Origin: a virus
Strand: one strand, 5' to 3'
IMG/VR virus record: IMGVR_UViG_3300010885_009135
Coordinates: 1 to 37,699 of that record
Length of the DNA stretch: 37,699 nucleotides
A program made the translations under genes and the position numbers. The notes beneath the pieces are model-generated. The model was not told the origin of the DNA and ran no database searches. It saw only the letters and a program-made list of their open reading frames with translations. This document shows positions 14,679 through 22,880 of the stretch, one piece after another; within the stretch, counting starts at the first letter, position 1, and every line of letters begins with the position of its first letter.

Positions 14679-14938
14679 GCGCATCCGAAGCCTCCGCGCG
14701 GCTGGCGTGGGCGAGAGCCGCCGTGTCAACAACGCGCGAAATCGCCAACGACCGCCGCGACCAGTTTGAGGCGCTCGCGACCCTAGTTGACGACGACACA
14801 GATTGCCCCGCGTTTATCGTGGCCTCGTGCGACGCCGCGCTGGCACTCCTCAACCGCGCGGATGCGAGAGCGCAAGAGGCGTGGCTCGAACTTCGCGCGG
14901 CAAAAGCAGACTACGCAGCATTGGAGCCAAAGCCATGA
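14675..14938 (+). CDS. Helical small protein, unknown
   Basis: 87 residues from the ATG at 14675, overlapping the previous stop. Two helical segments (ASARLAWARAAVSTTREIAN and LALLNRADARAQEAWLELRA) are linked by an acidic loop (VDDDTDCPAF). It ends AALEPKP; the next gene ends EALEPKP, from a 24-bp DNA repeat shared by both gene ends. ATGA overlap with the next gene. Confidence 0.6.
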   Translation: MSASEASARLAWARAAVSTTREIANDRRDQFEALATLVDDDTDCPAFIVASCDAALALLNRADARAQEAWLELRAAKADYAALEPKP

Positions 14939-14940
14939 CC
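14917..14940. repeat. 24-bp gene-junction repeat, copy 1
   Basis: Starts AGCATTGGAGCC and ends AAAGCCATGACC; identical to 15102-15125. It holds the last codons of one gene, a GGAG ribosome site and the ATGA junction with the next. Confidence 0.9.
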
Positions 14941-15123
14941 GATACACCAGTTAACCGCCGCGCTGATGCCAAAAACGCTGCCTCAGATGATTACGCCGCT
15001 GCCGCCCGCGCCTACCACGCCGCCATTGCCGCCGCTGACGCTACCTACGCCGCTGAGTACGCCGCTACCTACGCCGCCTCGTGTATACGATTTTCCCGCG
15101 AAGCATTGGAGCCAAAGCCATGA
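14935..15123 (+). CDS. Alanine/tyrosine-repeat small protein
   Basis: 62 residues. The middle is a near-repeat of Ala with Tyr (DDYAAAARAYHAAIAAADAT, then YAAEYAATYAAS), coded by imperfect 9-base repeats built on TACGCCGCT. The end, EALEPKP, is shared with the preceding gene. ATGA overlaps on both sides. A helical low-complexity protein with no recognised function. Confidence 0.5.
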   Translation: MTDTPVNRRADAKNAASDDYAAAARAYHAAIAAADATYAAEYAATYAASCIRFSREALEPKP

Positions 15124-15125
15124 CC
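15102..15125. repeat. 24-bp gene-junction repeat, copy 2
   Basis: Exact copy of 14917-14940, at the junction with the Lar-like gene. The bases before and after differ, so the repeat covers just the gene end, ribosome site and start. Confidence 0.9.
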
Positions 15126-15521
15126 ATTGACGATACACTTTTGCCGTGTCCATTTTGTGGGGGTGCGGCGCGATGCGGGGAATACTCGCCAAGCTGGGAT
15201 ACCACGATGCAGATCGTGAGCTGCGGCACATGCGAAATGTCCGTCGACAGGAGGTTTCGTAGCGAGGCCCTCGCCGCGTGGAACCGCCGCACCCCAGACC
15301 CCGAAGCCGCCCACATCGAGGCCGAGCGCGACGCAGCGATTGCGCGGATCGAGGCATACAAGACGATGCTGGTACAAGCGGAAAGAGACGTTCTCGACAA
15401 TAAGGTACGCACGACTGCGGCGATTGTAGCGTGGATGCGCGGCATCGCACTATCGCGGACGATGAGGGTCGCTGCTAACCGAATCGAAGCAGGCGAACAT
15501 TTGAAGGGACCAAAGCTATGA
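15120..15521 (+). CDS. Lar-type restriction alleviation protein
   Basis: 133 residues. Residues 7-57 match the Lar family: LLPCPFCGGAARCGEY, then IVSCGTCEMSVDR and SEALAAWNRR, with the two CxxC pairs (Cys10/Cys13, Cys35/Cys38) expected for a zinc ribbon. Lar of Rac prophage alleviates type I restriction by modulating host enzymes. The C-terminal 75 residues are helical (AHIEAERDAAIARIEAYKTM) and common in phage versions. Start ATG overlaps the previous stop. The family call is firm; activity against restriction is only known for a few members. Confidence 0.8.
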   Translation: MTIDDTLLPCPFCGGAARCGEYSPSWDTTMQIVSCGTCEMSVDRRFRSEALAAWNRRTPDPEAAHIEAERDAAIARIEAYKTMLVQAERDVLDNKVRTTAAIVAWMRGIALSRTMRVAANRIEAGEHLKGPKL

Positions 15522-15703
15522 ACGCGCGGCTAGACCTAGACCCTATGGCATCACGGCACGACCCGCCATTGACGCCCCTAGGGCGCCCTAATGGGCAGAA
15601 CCGCAGCCGCAAGCGGCATTTTGGATACAAGACAGGAGTAGCATTGATGGCAATCGTATTAGGCTTTTTGATCGGCCTTATTATCGTGATGTTGACAGCA
15701 TGA
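15518..15703 (+). CDS. Small tail-anchored membrane protein
   Basis: 61 residues. The first 38 are polar and basic (NGQNRSRKRHFGYKT), and the last 20 form one membrane helix (VALMAIVLGFLIGLIIVMLT). The basic region would stay in the cytoplasm. ATGA overlaps with both neighbours. With the 27-residue peptide it is the second membrane micro-protein in the array. No family recognised. Confidence 0.6.
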   Translation: MNARLDLDPMASRHDPPLTPLGRPNGQNRSRKRHFGYKTGVALMAIVLGFLIGLIIVMLTA

Positions 15704-16335
15704 CCGACAGCACACCCATAAACCCGCTTAGTGGACGAGATCGCACTCAATATGGCACATCAGCCACGGATCATGGACTACACGCCGGACCCGCTTTACA
15801 AGACAGCCGCCCTGCCTCGCATCCTGACATTGCGACGACTGCAAACCCGAGCAGCTATGACCCCGCGCGAGCAAAAAGAACTGAAAAGGCTAGAGGCTAC
15901 GCAACGGGACACGGAGTACGACTGGCATCGACGCCAGCGGCAGGCGCAGGCAGCAAGAGAGCGCAAGCAGAAGCAGCAAAGCGACTTGATAGACGTATCG
16001 CCCGCGCCAATCGAACCGCGTCTGTAGAAGCCTACGAGCGGGGCGACGACTCGATTGATACGCTGGCAGCAAAGCATGGCCTGACACATCGCAAGTTTCT
16101 GGTATGGGTCTATGACGAGCGCAGGAGGCCACCTAAGCTGCATAAGGATGTCGAACCGCCAGAACCCAAGTTGCCACGCGTTCGCAACCCTGACGACGGC
16201 TTGTTGATCGGCGCAGGCGGTCACATGACCGACCCGGCGGTTCGCAAGGCGACGTTGCGGCTAGAGGAACGCATCACCGCGCTGCAATACCGCCAGAACA
16301 TGCCGACCTTCACATATCGAAAGACACTACCATGA
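15700..16335 (+). CDS. Open frame with a real-looking C-terminal half
   Basis: 211 codons open from an ATG overlapping the previous stop. The C-terminal half, from about residue 108 (SVEAYERGDDSIDTLAAKHG, then LTHRKFLVWVYDERRRPPKL), reads like a helix-turn-helix protein with good codon use and ends in an ATGA overlap with the next gene. The first 105 codons are poor in G/C at third positions, while another frame (15731-16027) fits much better there. No start codon for a separate downstream gene exists near 16020. So either both frames are used, ribosomes shift by -1 from the inner frame, or one base is wrong near 16020. Confidence 0.5.
   Translation: MTDSTPINPLSGRDRTQYGTSATDHGLHAGPALQDSRPASHPDIATTANPSSYDPARAKRTEKARGYATGHGVRLASTPAAGAGSKRAQAEAAKRLDRRIARANRTASVEAYERGDDSIDTLAAKHGLTHRKFLVWVYDERRRPPKLHKDVEPPEPKLPRVRNPDDGLLIGAGGHMTDPAVRKATLRLEERITALQYRQNMPTFTYRKTLP
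15731..16027 (+). CDS. Overlapping charged protein in the +2 frame
   Basis: 98 residues from a GTG; an ATG follows at 15752. It reads MDYTPDPLYKTAALPRILTL, then TPREQKELKRLEATQRDTEY and a basic, Gln-rich helix (RRQRQAQAARERKQKQQ). In a sampled stretch (15721-15780) about 70% of third positions are G/C, against about 30% in the longer frame, so this frame is probably the coding one here. It stops at TAG 16025 just where the other frame takes over. It may be the N-terminal part of one frameshifted protein or a separate gene. Confidence 0.5.
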   Translation: MDEIALNMAHQPRIMDYTPDPLYKTAALPRILTLRRLQTRAAMTPREQKELKRLEATQRDTEYDWHRRQRQAQAARERKQKQQSDLIDVSPAPIEPRL

Positions 16336-16580
16336 TCAAAGAATGCCCTGAGTGTGGCTACACCAAGCCGCCCAAGCCCCGCACCCCGCGCGGACGCCCC
16401 ACGACTTACGGACTTGAAGCTATGGCCCTATGGGATGAAGTGCTGCTACCGTTTGCGAACGCTTCTGACGTCAAGCGGATCAGGCGCAACCTGTCACAGT
16501 ATGGTGTAAGACATAACCGTTTCTTCACTGGCAAGATTGATCACGCCAAGGGTCATATTGTCGTGACGCGAGCAGAATAA
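16332..16580 (+). CDS. Small zinc-knuckle protein with RGRP motif
   Basis: 82 residues; ATGA overlap with the frame before. The N-terminus has one CxxC pair (IKECPECGYTKPP) and PRTPRGRPTTYG, which contains the AT-hook core RGRP. The rest (LWDEVLLPFANASDVKRIRR, then NLSQYGVRHNRFFTGKI) is a folded helical segment. Probably binds DNA or RNA; no family recognised. Last of the overlapping array. Confidence 0.6.
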   Translation: MIKECPECGYTKPPKPRTPRGRPTTYGLEAMALWDEVLLPFANASDVKRIRRNLSQYGVRHNRFFTGKIDHAKGHIVVTRAE

Positions 16581-16586
16581 CGCCAC

Positions 16587-16607
16587 TTGCTAAACATTTT
16601 TTGACGG
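16587..16607 (+). promoter_or_regulatory. TTGCTAAA-type motif, copy 1
   Basis: TTGCTAAACATTTTTTGACG lies 33 bases before the DUF2800 gene; the closely related TTGCTAAAGTTTCTTTGACG lies before the VRR-NUC gene (22881-22900), 17 of 20 identical. Both sit at the start of a gene group following a gap. It could hold a -35 (TTGCTA or TTGACG), but the -10 is unclear, so a middle promoter or regulator site is only a suggestion. Confidence 0.4.
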
Positions 16608-16639
16608 CCTATGTAGGTCAGACAGTAAAGGGGAATTCA

Positions 16640-17749
16640 ATGAAACACAGTAACATTGTCGGCGGTTCGTCCGCTAAACGCGTGATGGAATGCCCCGGCA
16701 GCGTGGCCCTAGTGGCACGTATGCCGGAGCAACCGAGCAGCACCTACGCGGATGAAGGGACGTTGCTGCACGACGTGATAGCGGACGCCTTGAACGGCAT
16801 AGATAGCCCGCTAGGCCGGACGCACGGCACGGCTATACTGACGCAGGAATTGATTGATGAGAAGATCACTCCCGCGCTAGACGCACTGGACGAGATCGAC
16901 GCGCACAACCAGATGGAATACGCCATAGAAAGCGAGGTTTCGTTCGGCAAATATCTGCCCGACGTGTTCGGTTCAGCCGACTATCTGGGCCGCATGAGCG
17001 ACAGAGCGATTGTGCTGGATTGGAAATTTGGCAGCGGCGTCATCGTCACCGCTGAGGAAAACGCCCAGTTGATGTTTTACGCCGCCGCCGCCATGCGGAC
17101 ACATGCAACGGCATGGGTGTTTGACGGCGCGACCGAGGTTGAGTTGGTCATCGTTCAGCCGCCAGAAGTGCGGCGTTGGGTGACAAGCATAGACCGCATC
17201 AAGGCGTTCGAACACGACCTGAAGGCAGCGGTCACGCTGTCAGCACGGCCTGACGCCCCGCTGAAGGCTGGCGCACACTGCAAGTGGTGCCGCGCCAAGT
17301 CTATCTGTCCTATCATGACCGGCGCGGTTGACCGCGTGGCTAAGGCCAAGCTGGACGCCCTGCCCGTCGATCAGATCGCGCACTATCTGGATCAGATACC
17401 TGTTGTCGAAGCGTTCCTGAAGGACTTGCAGCAATTGGCGCATACAATGATCGAAGGTGGCAAGACCATCCCCGGCTGGAAGCTGGTCAACAAGCGCGCA
17501 ACGCGGCGTTGGCTGGATGAAGAACAAGCAGCCAAGTTTATAATGAATGCCGGTGTCGGCGCGTATGAACTCAAGATTAAATCGCCAGCAGCAGTTGAAA
17601 AAGAACTGAAAAAGGCGAAGATAGAATTGCCCGCTGACCTAGTAGTCGCGGTCTCAAGCGGTAGCACTCTGGCCCCGGCGGATGACCCCCGGCAAAGCGT
17701 GTTGCAAATCGGACAGGTGCTAATTTCGGCCCTGTCCAAAATCCAATAG
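16640..17749 (+). CDS. DUF2800, Cas4/RecB-like nuclease
   Basis: 369 residues from the ATG at 16640 (AAAGGGG upstream). N-terminus HSNIVGGSSAKRVMECPGSV is the DUF2800 signature. PD-(D/E)XK core: Asp114 in FGSADYLG, Asp127 and Lys129 in LDWKFG, Gln143 in ENAQLMFYAAA. Cys18 plus Cys214, Cys217 and Cys223 (HCKWCRAKSICP) match the one-plus-three cysteines of Cas4/AddB-type iron-sulphur clusters. It probably processes DNA ends for recombination or replication. It heads the same gene set found in many phages: DUF2800, an ssDNA-binding type protein, DNA polymerase, helicase, VRR-NUC and SNF2 helicase. Confidence 0.85.
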   Translation: MKHSNIVGGSSAKRVMECPGSVALVARMPEQPSSTYADEGTLLHDVIADALNGIDSPLGRTHGTAILTQELIDEKITPALDALDEIDAHNQMEYAIESEVSFGKYLPDVFGSADYLGRMSDRAIVLDWKFGSGVIVTAEENAQLMFYAAAAMRTHATAWVFDGATEVELVIVQPPEVRRWVTSIDRIKAFEHDLKAAVTLSARPDAPLKAGAHCKWCRAKSICPIMTGAVDRVAKAKLDALPVDQIAHYLDQIPVVEAFLKDLQQLAHTMIEGGKTIPGWKLVNKRATRRWLDEEQAAKFIMNAGVGAYELKIKSPAAVEKELKKAKIELPADLVVAVSSGSTLAPADDPRQSVLQIGQVLISALSKIQ

Positions 17750-17761
17750 TGGAGAAACTAA

Positions 17762-18418
17762 ATGTCAAATCTTACTGTATTCGCAAGCGCCGGACTTCCT
17801 TCTGTCGCTTCGCTCTCGTCCGCACTCCGCGCTGTCGCCACCGACGTTGGCAGCACGGGCGCGTCGGGTATTATTCTCAAGATGGACAAGACGGGCCATT
17901 GGGTGTTCGGCGCTGACCAGACCGAGGTCGAGGACGGCAGCGTCTGGGCCGTCAATCCTTTCTCGTTCGTTCACGGCTATATCGCTTGGGGCGACGGCGA
18001 AGTGCTTGGCGAAGCCATGACCAGCGTATCGGAACCCCTGCCTGAGACGGGGCCAGCGCCTGCTGGTGCCAAGCGTGGCTGGGAAATGCAAGTCGGCATG
18101 ACTGTTGTCTGCATCAAGGGCGAGGACGAGGGCCTTCAGGCGCGCTATTCGGCAACGTCCGTGGGCGGCAAGAAGGCCGTGTCGGCATTGGGCATTGCTA
18201 TCGCTGAACAGGTAGACGCTACCCCCGGCAAGCCGGTACCGACCGTCGAACTGAAGAAAGAGCATTATCAGCACAAGTCCTACGGGCGCATCTTCACGCC
18301 TGTGTTCAGCATCGTCGGCTGGCAGGGCATGGGCAACGAAGCAGCCGCAGGCGTGGATGCTGAACTGCCGCTTGAGGATGCTAAAGAGCCTGCGCGCCGC
18401 AGCCGCCGCGCAGCCTAA
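17762..18418 (+). CDS. Probable ssDNA-binding or recombination accessory protein
   Basis: 218 residues, GGAG upstream. It occupies the place of DUF2815/ssDNA-binding proteins between DUF2800 and the polymerase. Residues 30-75 are beta-like (GIILKMDKTGHWVFGADQTE, then VWAVNPFSFVHGYIAW), 100-130 carry a W and a small motif (GWEMQVGMTVVCIKGEDEG), and YGRIFTPVFSIVGW closes the fold. The C-terminus is acidic then basic (DAELPLEDAKEPARRSRRAA); acidic tails are usual in SSBs, but here the very end is basic. Function is inferred from position and composition; I do not see the DUF2815 pattern. Confidence 0.55.
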   Translation: MSNLTVFASAGLPSVASLSSALRAVATDVGSTGASGIILKMDKTGHWVFGADQTEVEDGSVWAVNPFSFVHGYIAWGDGEVLGEAMTSVSEPLPETGPAPAGAKRGWEMQVGMTVVCIKGEDEGLQARYSATSVGGKKAVSALGIAIAEQVDATPGKPVPTVELKKEHYQHKSYGRIFTPVFSIVGWQGMGNEAAAGVDAELPLEDAKEPARRSRRAA

Positions 18419-18481
18419 CTGAACGCGAACGCCGGGGCGGATACACGCCGCCCCGGCCAGTAGCAACGAAAGTAAAGTAAA

Positions 18482-20467
18482 ATGACAATACTCTGGATAG
18501 ATTTCGAGACGCGCAGCCGCTGCAACCTGTTGACGCACGGCGTTTACAACTACGCGATGGACGCCAGCACCGACGTGCTGTGCATGTCCTACGCCCTCGA
18601 CGATGGCGACGTGCGGACGTGGCTACCTGAGCAGCCTTTCCCCGACGCCATCAAGAATTTCACCGGCCAGATCAGGGCGCACAACGCCGCGTTTGAGCGC
18701 CTGATTTTCTGGTATGTCTTGCAGATCGACTTCCCGCTGGAGCAGTTTTATTGCACCGCAGCACAAGCCCGCTCAAACTGCGCGCCGGGTAGCCTTGCCG
18801 ACGTGGGCCGCTTCGTTGGCACCGGGATGCGGAAAGATCACCGTGGTAGCCAACTAATACGGGCGCTGTCTATCCCGCAAGCAGATGGCGAGTTTCGCAC
18901 CGACACAAAGTTGATGCAGGAGATGGTTGACTATTGCGAGCAGGACGTTCGGGTTATGCGCGCGATCAGTCACGCGCAGCGCAACCTGAGCGCCGACGAG
19001 TTGACCTCCTATCACGTCAACGAGCGCATCAACGACCGTGGCGTGTTGCTGGATCGGCCATTGGCAGAAGCCGCTGTGCGCTACTCCGACATTGAGACGC
19101 GGGAGATACAGCAACAGGTGGTGATGCTGACACAAGGGCAAGTCACGTCCGTTCGCAGCGCCACCATGCGAACGTGGGTGCTGGATCGCGTTGGCCCCGA
19201 GGCGATGAAGCTGGCGACAGTTTACAAAGATGACGTTGCCAAGCTATCTATGGACAAGAGCGTTCGCGCCAACCTTCTGGCGCTATCTGAGGAAAACCCG
19301 GATGAAGTGTCGAGCGAAGTCGCGGAAGTCATACAGTGTGCGGACGACCTCTGGGCGTCATCAGTCGCCAAGTTCTCGCGCGCCGCTGCGCTTGCTGACA
19401 CAGAAGATAACCGCGTTAGAGGCGCATTCGTCTATGCTGGAGGAAGTGCTACTGGTCGTTTTGCATCATTTGGACTTCAGGTTCACAATCTCCCCCGAAA
19501 GTGCGTCGCCGACCCGGCATTAGTGCAACATACAATGGTGTGCGGCAAGGCCATAGTCCCTACGTTCGGCAAGCGCGCCACTGATGTACTGAAAGGTATG
19601 CTGCGTCCGTCGTTGATAGCACCGGAAGGCAAGCGCCTAGTGGTATCTGACTGGGCAGCTATCGAAGCACGAGTGAACCCGTGGGCATCCAAAACTGACA
19701 GCGGCGTGGATAAGCTGGGCATCTTCGCGCGCGGCGAAGATGTGTACAAGCACAACGCGATGGCGACGTTTGGCGTTGGCTATGATGATGTTAACAACGA
19801 GCAGCGGCAAGTCGGCAAGGTTCAAGAACTTGCGCTAGGTTTCTCTGGTGGTGTCGGTGCCTTCGCCAGCATGGGGCGTATTTACGGCGTTAATGTTAGT
19901 GAACGCGAGGCGCAAAACATGGTCAACGTTTGGCGCGCATCAAACCGTTGGGCGGGCATATACTGGGACGCGCTGGAGCGCGCCTACATGGCAGCAATGC
20001 GTATGCCGGGGACAGAGTTTCACGCTGGGCGTGTCACCTATCTATTTGACAAGCAGCACTTATGGTATGCGTTGCCGTCTGGCCGCGTGTTGTGCTATCC
20101 TTTCGCTCGTTTCAATGAAAAGGGCGATATTACCTACGCTAAAGCCGCGTGGAAACCGGCAGCAGACGCAAAGGAATGGCCCCGCGCGCGTCTATGGCGT
20201 GGCCTAGCTTGTGAGAACATCACGCAGGCCATCGCCAACGATCTGTTGCGGCATTCTCTCGAACAAATGGAAATTGTTAACTTGCCTGTTGTTCTGCACT
20301 GTCACGATGAAATTGTCTTGGAAGTGCCGGAGCAGGACGCCAAAGCCGCCGCCGATACGCTTTTGCGTATCATGTGCCAACCCCCTGTATGGGCCACGGG
20401 ACTTCCTTTGAACGCAGAGGTATTTACCATGTCCCGTTACGGCAAGAAGGAGCAATGCGATGATTGA
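18482..20467 (+). CDS. Family A DNA polymerase with 3'-5' exonuclease
   Basis: 661 residues. The exonuclease domain has WIDFET (Asp7, Glu9), IRAHNAAFER (Asn68) and YCEQD (Tyr151, Asp155). The polymerase domain has motif A SDWAAIEARV (Asp390), motif B RQVGKVQELALGFSGG (Lys446) and motif C LHCHDEIVLEV (His608, Asp609, Glu610). All catalytic residues are present. There is no 5'-3' exonuclease domain. This is the phage replicative polymerase and probably works with the clamp-like protein and the helicases. Start ATG with AAAGTAAA upstream; the stop overlaps the next gene's start by eight bases. Confidence 0.96.
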   Translation: MTILWIDFETRSRCNLLTHGVYNYAMDASTDVLCMSYALDDGDVRTWLPEQPFPDAIKNFTGQIRAHNAAFERLIFWYVLQIDFPLEQFYCTAAQARSNCAPGSLADVGRFVGTGMRKDHRGSQLIRALSIPQADGEFRTDTKLMQEMVDYCEQDVRVMRAISHAQRNLSADELTSYHVNERINDRGVLLDRPLAEAAVRYSDIETREIQQQVVMLTQGQVTSVRSATMRTWVLDRVGPEAMKLATVYKDDVAKLSMDKSVRANLLALSEENPDEVSSEVAEVIQCADDLWASSVAKFSRAAALADTEDNRVRGAFVYAGGSATGRFASFGLQVHNLPRKCVADPALVQHTMVCGKAIVPTFGKRATDVLKGMLRPSLIAPEGKRLVVSDWAAIEARVNPWASKTDSGVDKLGIFARGEDVYKHNAMATFGVGYDDVNNEQRQVGKVQELALGFSGGVGAFASMGRIYGVNVSEREAQNMVNVWRASNRWAGIYWDALERAYMAAMRMPGTEFHAGRVTYLFDKQHLWYALPSGRVLCYPFARFNEKGDITYAKAAWKPAADAKEWPRARLWRGLACENITQAIANDLLRHSLEQMEIVNLPVVLHCHDEIVLEVPEQDAKAAADTLLRIMCQPPVWATGLPLNAEVFTMSRYGKKEQCDD

Positions 20468-22802
20468 GGATCGCATCAAGTTCGTAGACTATATAGCCAA
20501 TCTGGCATCAGAGGATGGCGAGACAGCCTTGCTGTTGCGCCAGAAGCCAAAGACCGATGCAGATGGCAACCCGATGTATCATTCAGATGGGGTTCCGCAG
20601 GCAAGTTTTCCCGCGTTTCTTCCCGCCAACGCCAAGATCAAACCCGGCGAAGCATGGTACACCAACACAGGATCGTTCGTTGTCAGCCGCTTTGAAGACG
20701 GCAAGCCGTCAGCCAAGCGCGACAATGTAGACTATGTTCTGTTTATGATGCTGGATGACATTGGTACCAAGTCCAAGACGCCGCCGCTGGACCCTACATG
20801 GGTGATGGAAACGTCCGAAGGATCGTTTCAGTGGGGTTACGCATTCAGCAGCCAGCCGACCAAGGGCCAGTTCTGCGCCGCCATCAACGCCATCGCCAAG
20901 GCGGGCTACACCGACCCCGGCGCGACGAACCCCGTTCGCAATTGCCGCATTCCCGGATCAGTCAATCTCAAGCAGGGCCGCAACGCTTTCCAGTCGCGGC
21001 TTGTGTCGTTCAACCCTGAGCGTGAGTATACGCTGGAGGAAATCTGCGCGGCGCTGGATGTGGTTCCTGCTGAGGCCAACACCGCCGAGCATTACTCGAT
21101 CAAAATCCGCGACACCGGGCAGGACAACGTGCTGACGTGGCTATCGAACAACGGCATGGTAATGACCACGGCCAACCCCGAAGGCTGGCACGGCATCGTC
21201 TGCCCTAACAGCGCGATGCACACCGACAGCAACATCGAAGCCCGCTACAAGCCGCTCGACCGCTCGTTCTGCTGCTATCACGGCCACTGCGCCGACTTCA
21301 AGAGCAGCGCATTTCTGGAGTGGGTGTCCGCAAATGGTGGGCCGACAGTATCACCGGGCCTGCGTGACGAACTAATCGCTGAACGCATGGCCCAGATGTA
21401 TGAGAAGATCGCACCGACTACAGAATTTCCCGACGAGGCTGCAATCCGCGTTAAGGAAGTTGAGCGCAAGGAAGCTGGACGGCTGGAAAAGAACGATTGG
21501 TTCGCCCGCTACGCTTACGTCAAGAGCGACGATAGTTACTTCGACATGGAGACGCGGATGGAGGTGCCACGGCACGTCTTTAATGCGATCTATAGGCACG
21601 TTGACTGCAAGTCAGTCCACAACATCAAGCAGCGTGTGCCTGCGTCTATATTCTTCGACGAGCGCAGGCAGGAATTTGGTGCGCCCGCGCTGGAAGGCAT
21701 CACCTTTGCCGCAGGCGATACCGCGTTGGTAACGCGTGACGGGCTAGTTTACGGCAACAAGTGGCTGGATAGCCGCCCGGATATACGCGGCGCAGTTAAG
21801 GTCAGGGACATGGATATTTTGCCGTGGATAGACCATTGCAAGCTGCTGGTGGCCGAGCCTGAGGAACTAGAGCATGTGTGGAATGTTATGGCGTTCAACG
21901 TTCAGCATCCAAATATAAAGGTCAATCATGCGGTGCTGCACGGCGGTGATGAAGGCTGCGGCAAGGATAGCATGTGGGCACCTTTTCTATGGGCTATCGG
22001 CGGCGCAAACCAACGCAACCGCACGATCATCGACACGGGCGGCATCAACAGCCAATGGGGTTACGGTTTGGAAACTGAAGTTTTGATCGTGAACGAGTTG
22101 CAGGAAGGTGCCATGCGAGAGCGCCGCGAGATGGCAAACAAGATGAAACCGATCATCGCCGCGCCGCCAGAGACGCTGCTGGTCAACCGCAAGGGCCTGC
22201 ACCCCTACGAATTAGTGAACCGGCTTCAGGTGCTGGCGTTCACCAATTACACAATGCCGATCACGCTGCCGTCGCAAGATCGTCGTTGGTTCTGCCTGTG
22301 GAGCCAAGCGCCGATCATGCTGAAGGAAGATGCGGACCCGCTGTGGAATTGGTATAAGGCATTCGGGTATGAGAAGATTGCGGCGTGGCTGCATCAGCGC
22401 GACGTGTCACAGTTTAGCCCGACAGAAAAGCCACCTGTGACTGAGTGGAAGCTGAACATGATCGAACATGGCATGAGCGTTGCTGAAAGTTATCTTGTGG
22501 AGTTGATGAAGCGCCGCGTGGGGCCATTTGCCAAGGGCGTTGTGGGTGGGCCGTTCCATAAGCTGTGTGATACAGTCGCGCTGAACCACGTTCCATCAGG
22601 CACCAAGGTTCCGCAAGGCGCTATGCTTCATGCGCTTAAAGAAGCTGGTTGGATTGATTGTGGTCGCGTTGCTTCCGGGGACTACCCAACCAAAAAGCAC
22701 ATCTTTATCGACCCATCCATGCGTAAGACCAGCAAGTCTGACCTACGCCGCATGGTTGAGACAGCGGACACGCCAGCACCGCCGTCAATGAATATCCGTT
22801 AA
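20460..22802 (+). CDS. Primase-like and SF3 helicase protein (VapE/DUF5906 type)
   Basis: 780 residues. The N-terminal 210 resemble an AEP-type primase: LFMMLDDIGTKSK (Asp99, Asp100), WVMETSEGSFQWGYAF and NCRIPGSVNLKQG, the order seen in RepB-like primases. A Cys/His cluster follows at 248-277 (Cys248, His254, Cys271, His274, His276, Cys277). The C-terminal helicase shows Walker A HGGDEGCGKDS (about 494-504), Walker B VLIVNELQEG (Glu546) and sensor FTNYTM (Asn596), as in DUF5906/VapE helicases. It likely primes and unwinds at the origin. ATG overlaps the polymerase end; the stop lies in a hairpin. Confidence 0.85.
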   Translation: MIEDRIKFVDYIANLASEDGETALLLRQKPKTDADGNPMYHSDGVPQASFPAFLPANAKIKPGEAWYTNTGSFVVSRFEDGKPSAKRDNVDYVLFMMLDDIGTKSKTPPLDPTWVMETSEGSFQWGYAFSSQPTKGQFCAAINAIAKAGYTDPGATNPVRNCRIPGSVNLKQGRNAFQSRLVSFNPEREYTLEEICAALDVVPAEANTAEHYSIKIRDTGQDNVLTWLSNNGMVMTTANPEGWHGIVCPNSAMHTDSNIEARYKPLDRSFCCYHGHCADFKSSAFLEWVSANGGPTVSPGLRDELIAERMAQMYEKIAPTTEFPDEAAIRVKEVERKEAGRLEKNDWFARYAYVKSDDSYFDMETRMEVPRHVFNAIYRHVDCKSVHNIKQRVPASIFFDERRQEFGAPALEGITFAAGDTALVTRDGLVYGNKWLDSRPDIRGAVKVRDMDILPWIDHCKLLVAEPEELEHVWNVMAFNVQHPNIKVNHAVLHGGDEGCGKDSMWAPFLWAIGGANQRNRTIIDTGGINSQWGYGLETEVLIVNELQEGAMRERREMANKMKPIIAAPPETLLVNRKGLHPYELVNRLQVLAFTNYTMPITLPSQDRRWFCLWSQAPIMLKEDADPLWNWYKAFGYEKIAAWLHQRDVSQFSPTEKPPVTEWKLNMIEHGMSVAESYLVELMKRRVGPFAKGVVGGPFHKLCDTVALNHVPSGTKVPQGAMLHALKEAGWIDCGRVASGDYPTKKHIFIDPSMRKTSKSDLRRMVETADTPAPPSMNIR

Positions 22803-22825
22803 CCGATCCCCCCCTAGGTTAACGG
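22796..22825 (+). terminator. Hairpin across the helicase stop codon
   Basis: CCGTTAACC and GGTTAACGG pair perfectly over nine bases with a C-rich 12-base loop. The TAA stop lies in the stem. It precedes the classical terminator at 22831-22862, giving tandem hairpins. Confidence 0.55.
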
Positions 22826-22830
22826 CTATA

Positions 22831-22869
22831 ATCCCCCGGTGGTCCTCAATCCGCCGGGGGATTTCTTTG
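22831..22869 (+). terminator. Rho-independent terminator
   Basis: ATCCCCCGG pairs with CCGGGGGAT (extendable to about 12 pairs with a G-T pair), followed on the plus strand by TTTCTTTG. It is the best intrinsic terminator of the rightward block and separates the primase/helicase gene from the VRR-NUC group. Confidence 0.75.
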
Positions 22870-22880
22870 TCTATCGACGC

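Noticed and set aside
17765-18538. Leftward 257-codon frame opposite the ssDNA-binding candidate
   Set aside because: Antisense shadow in a rightward operon with no start signal; the plus-strand gene has a ribosome site and better protein composition.
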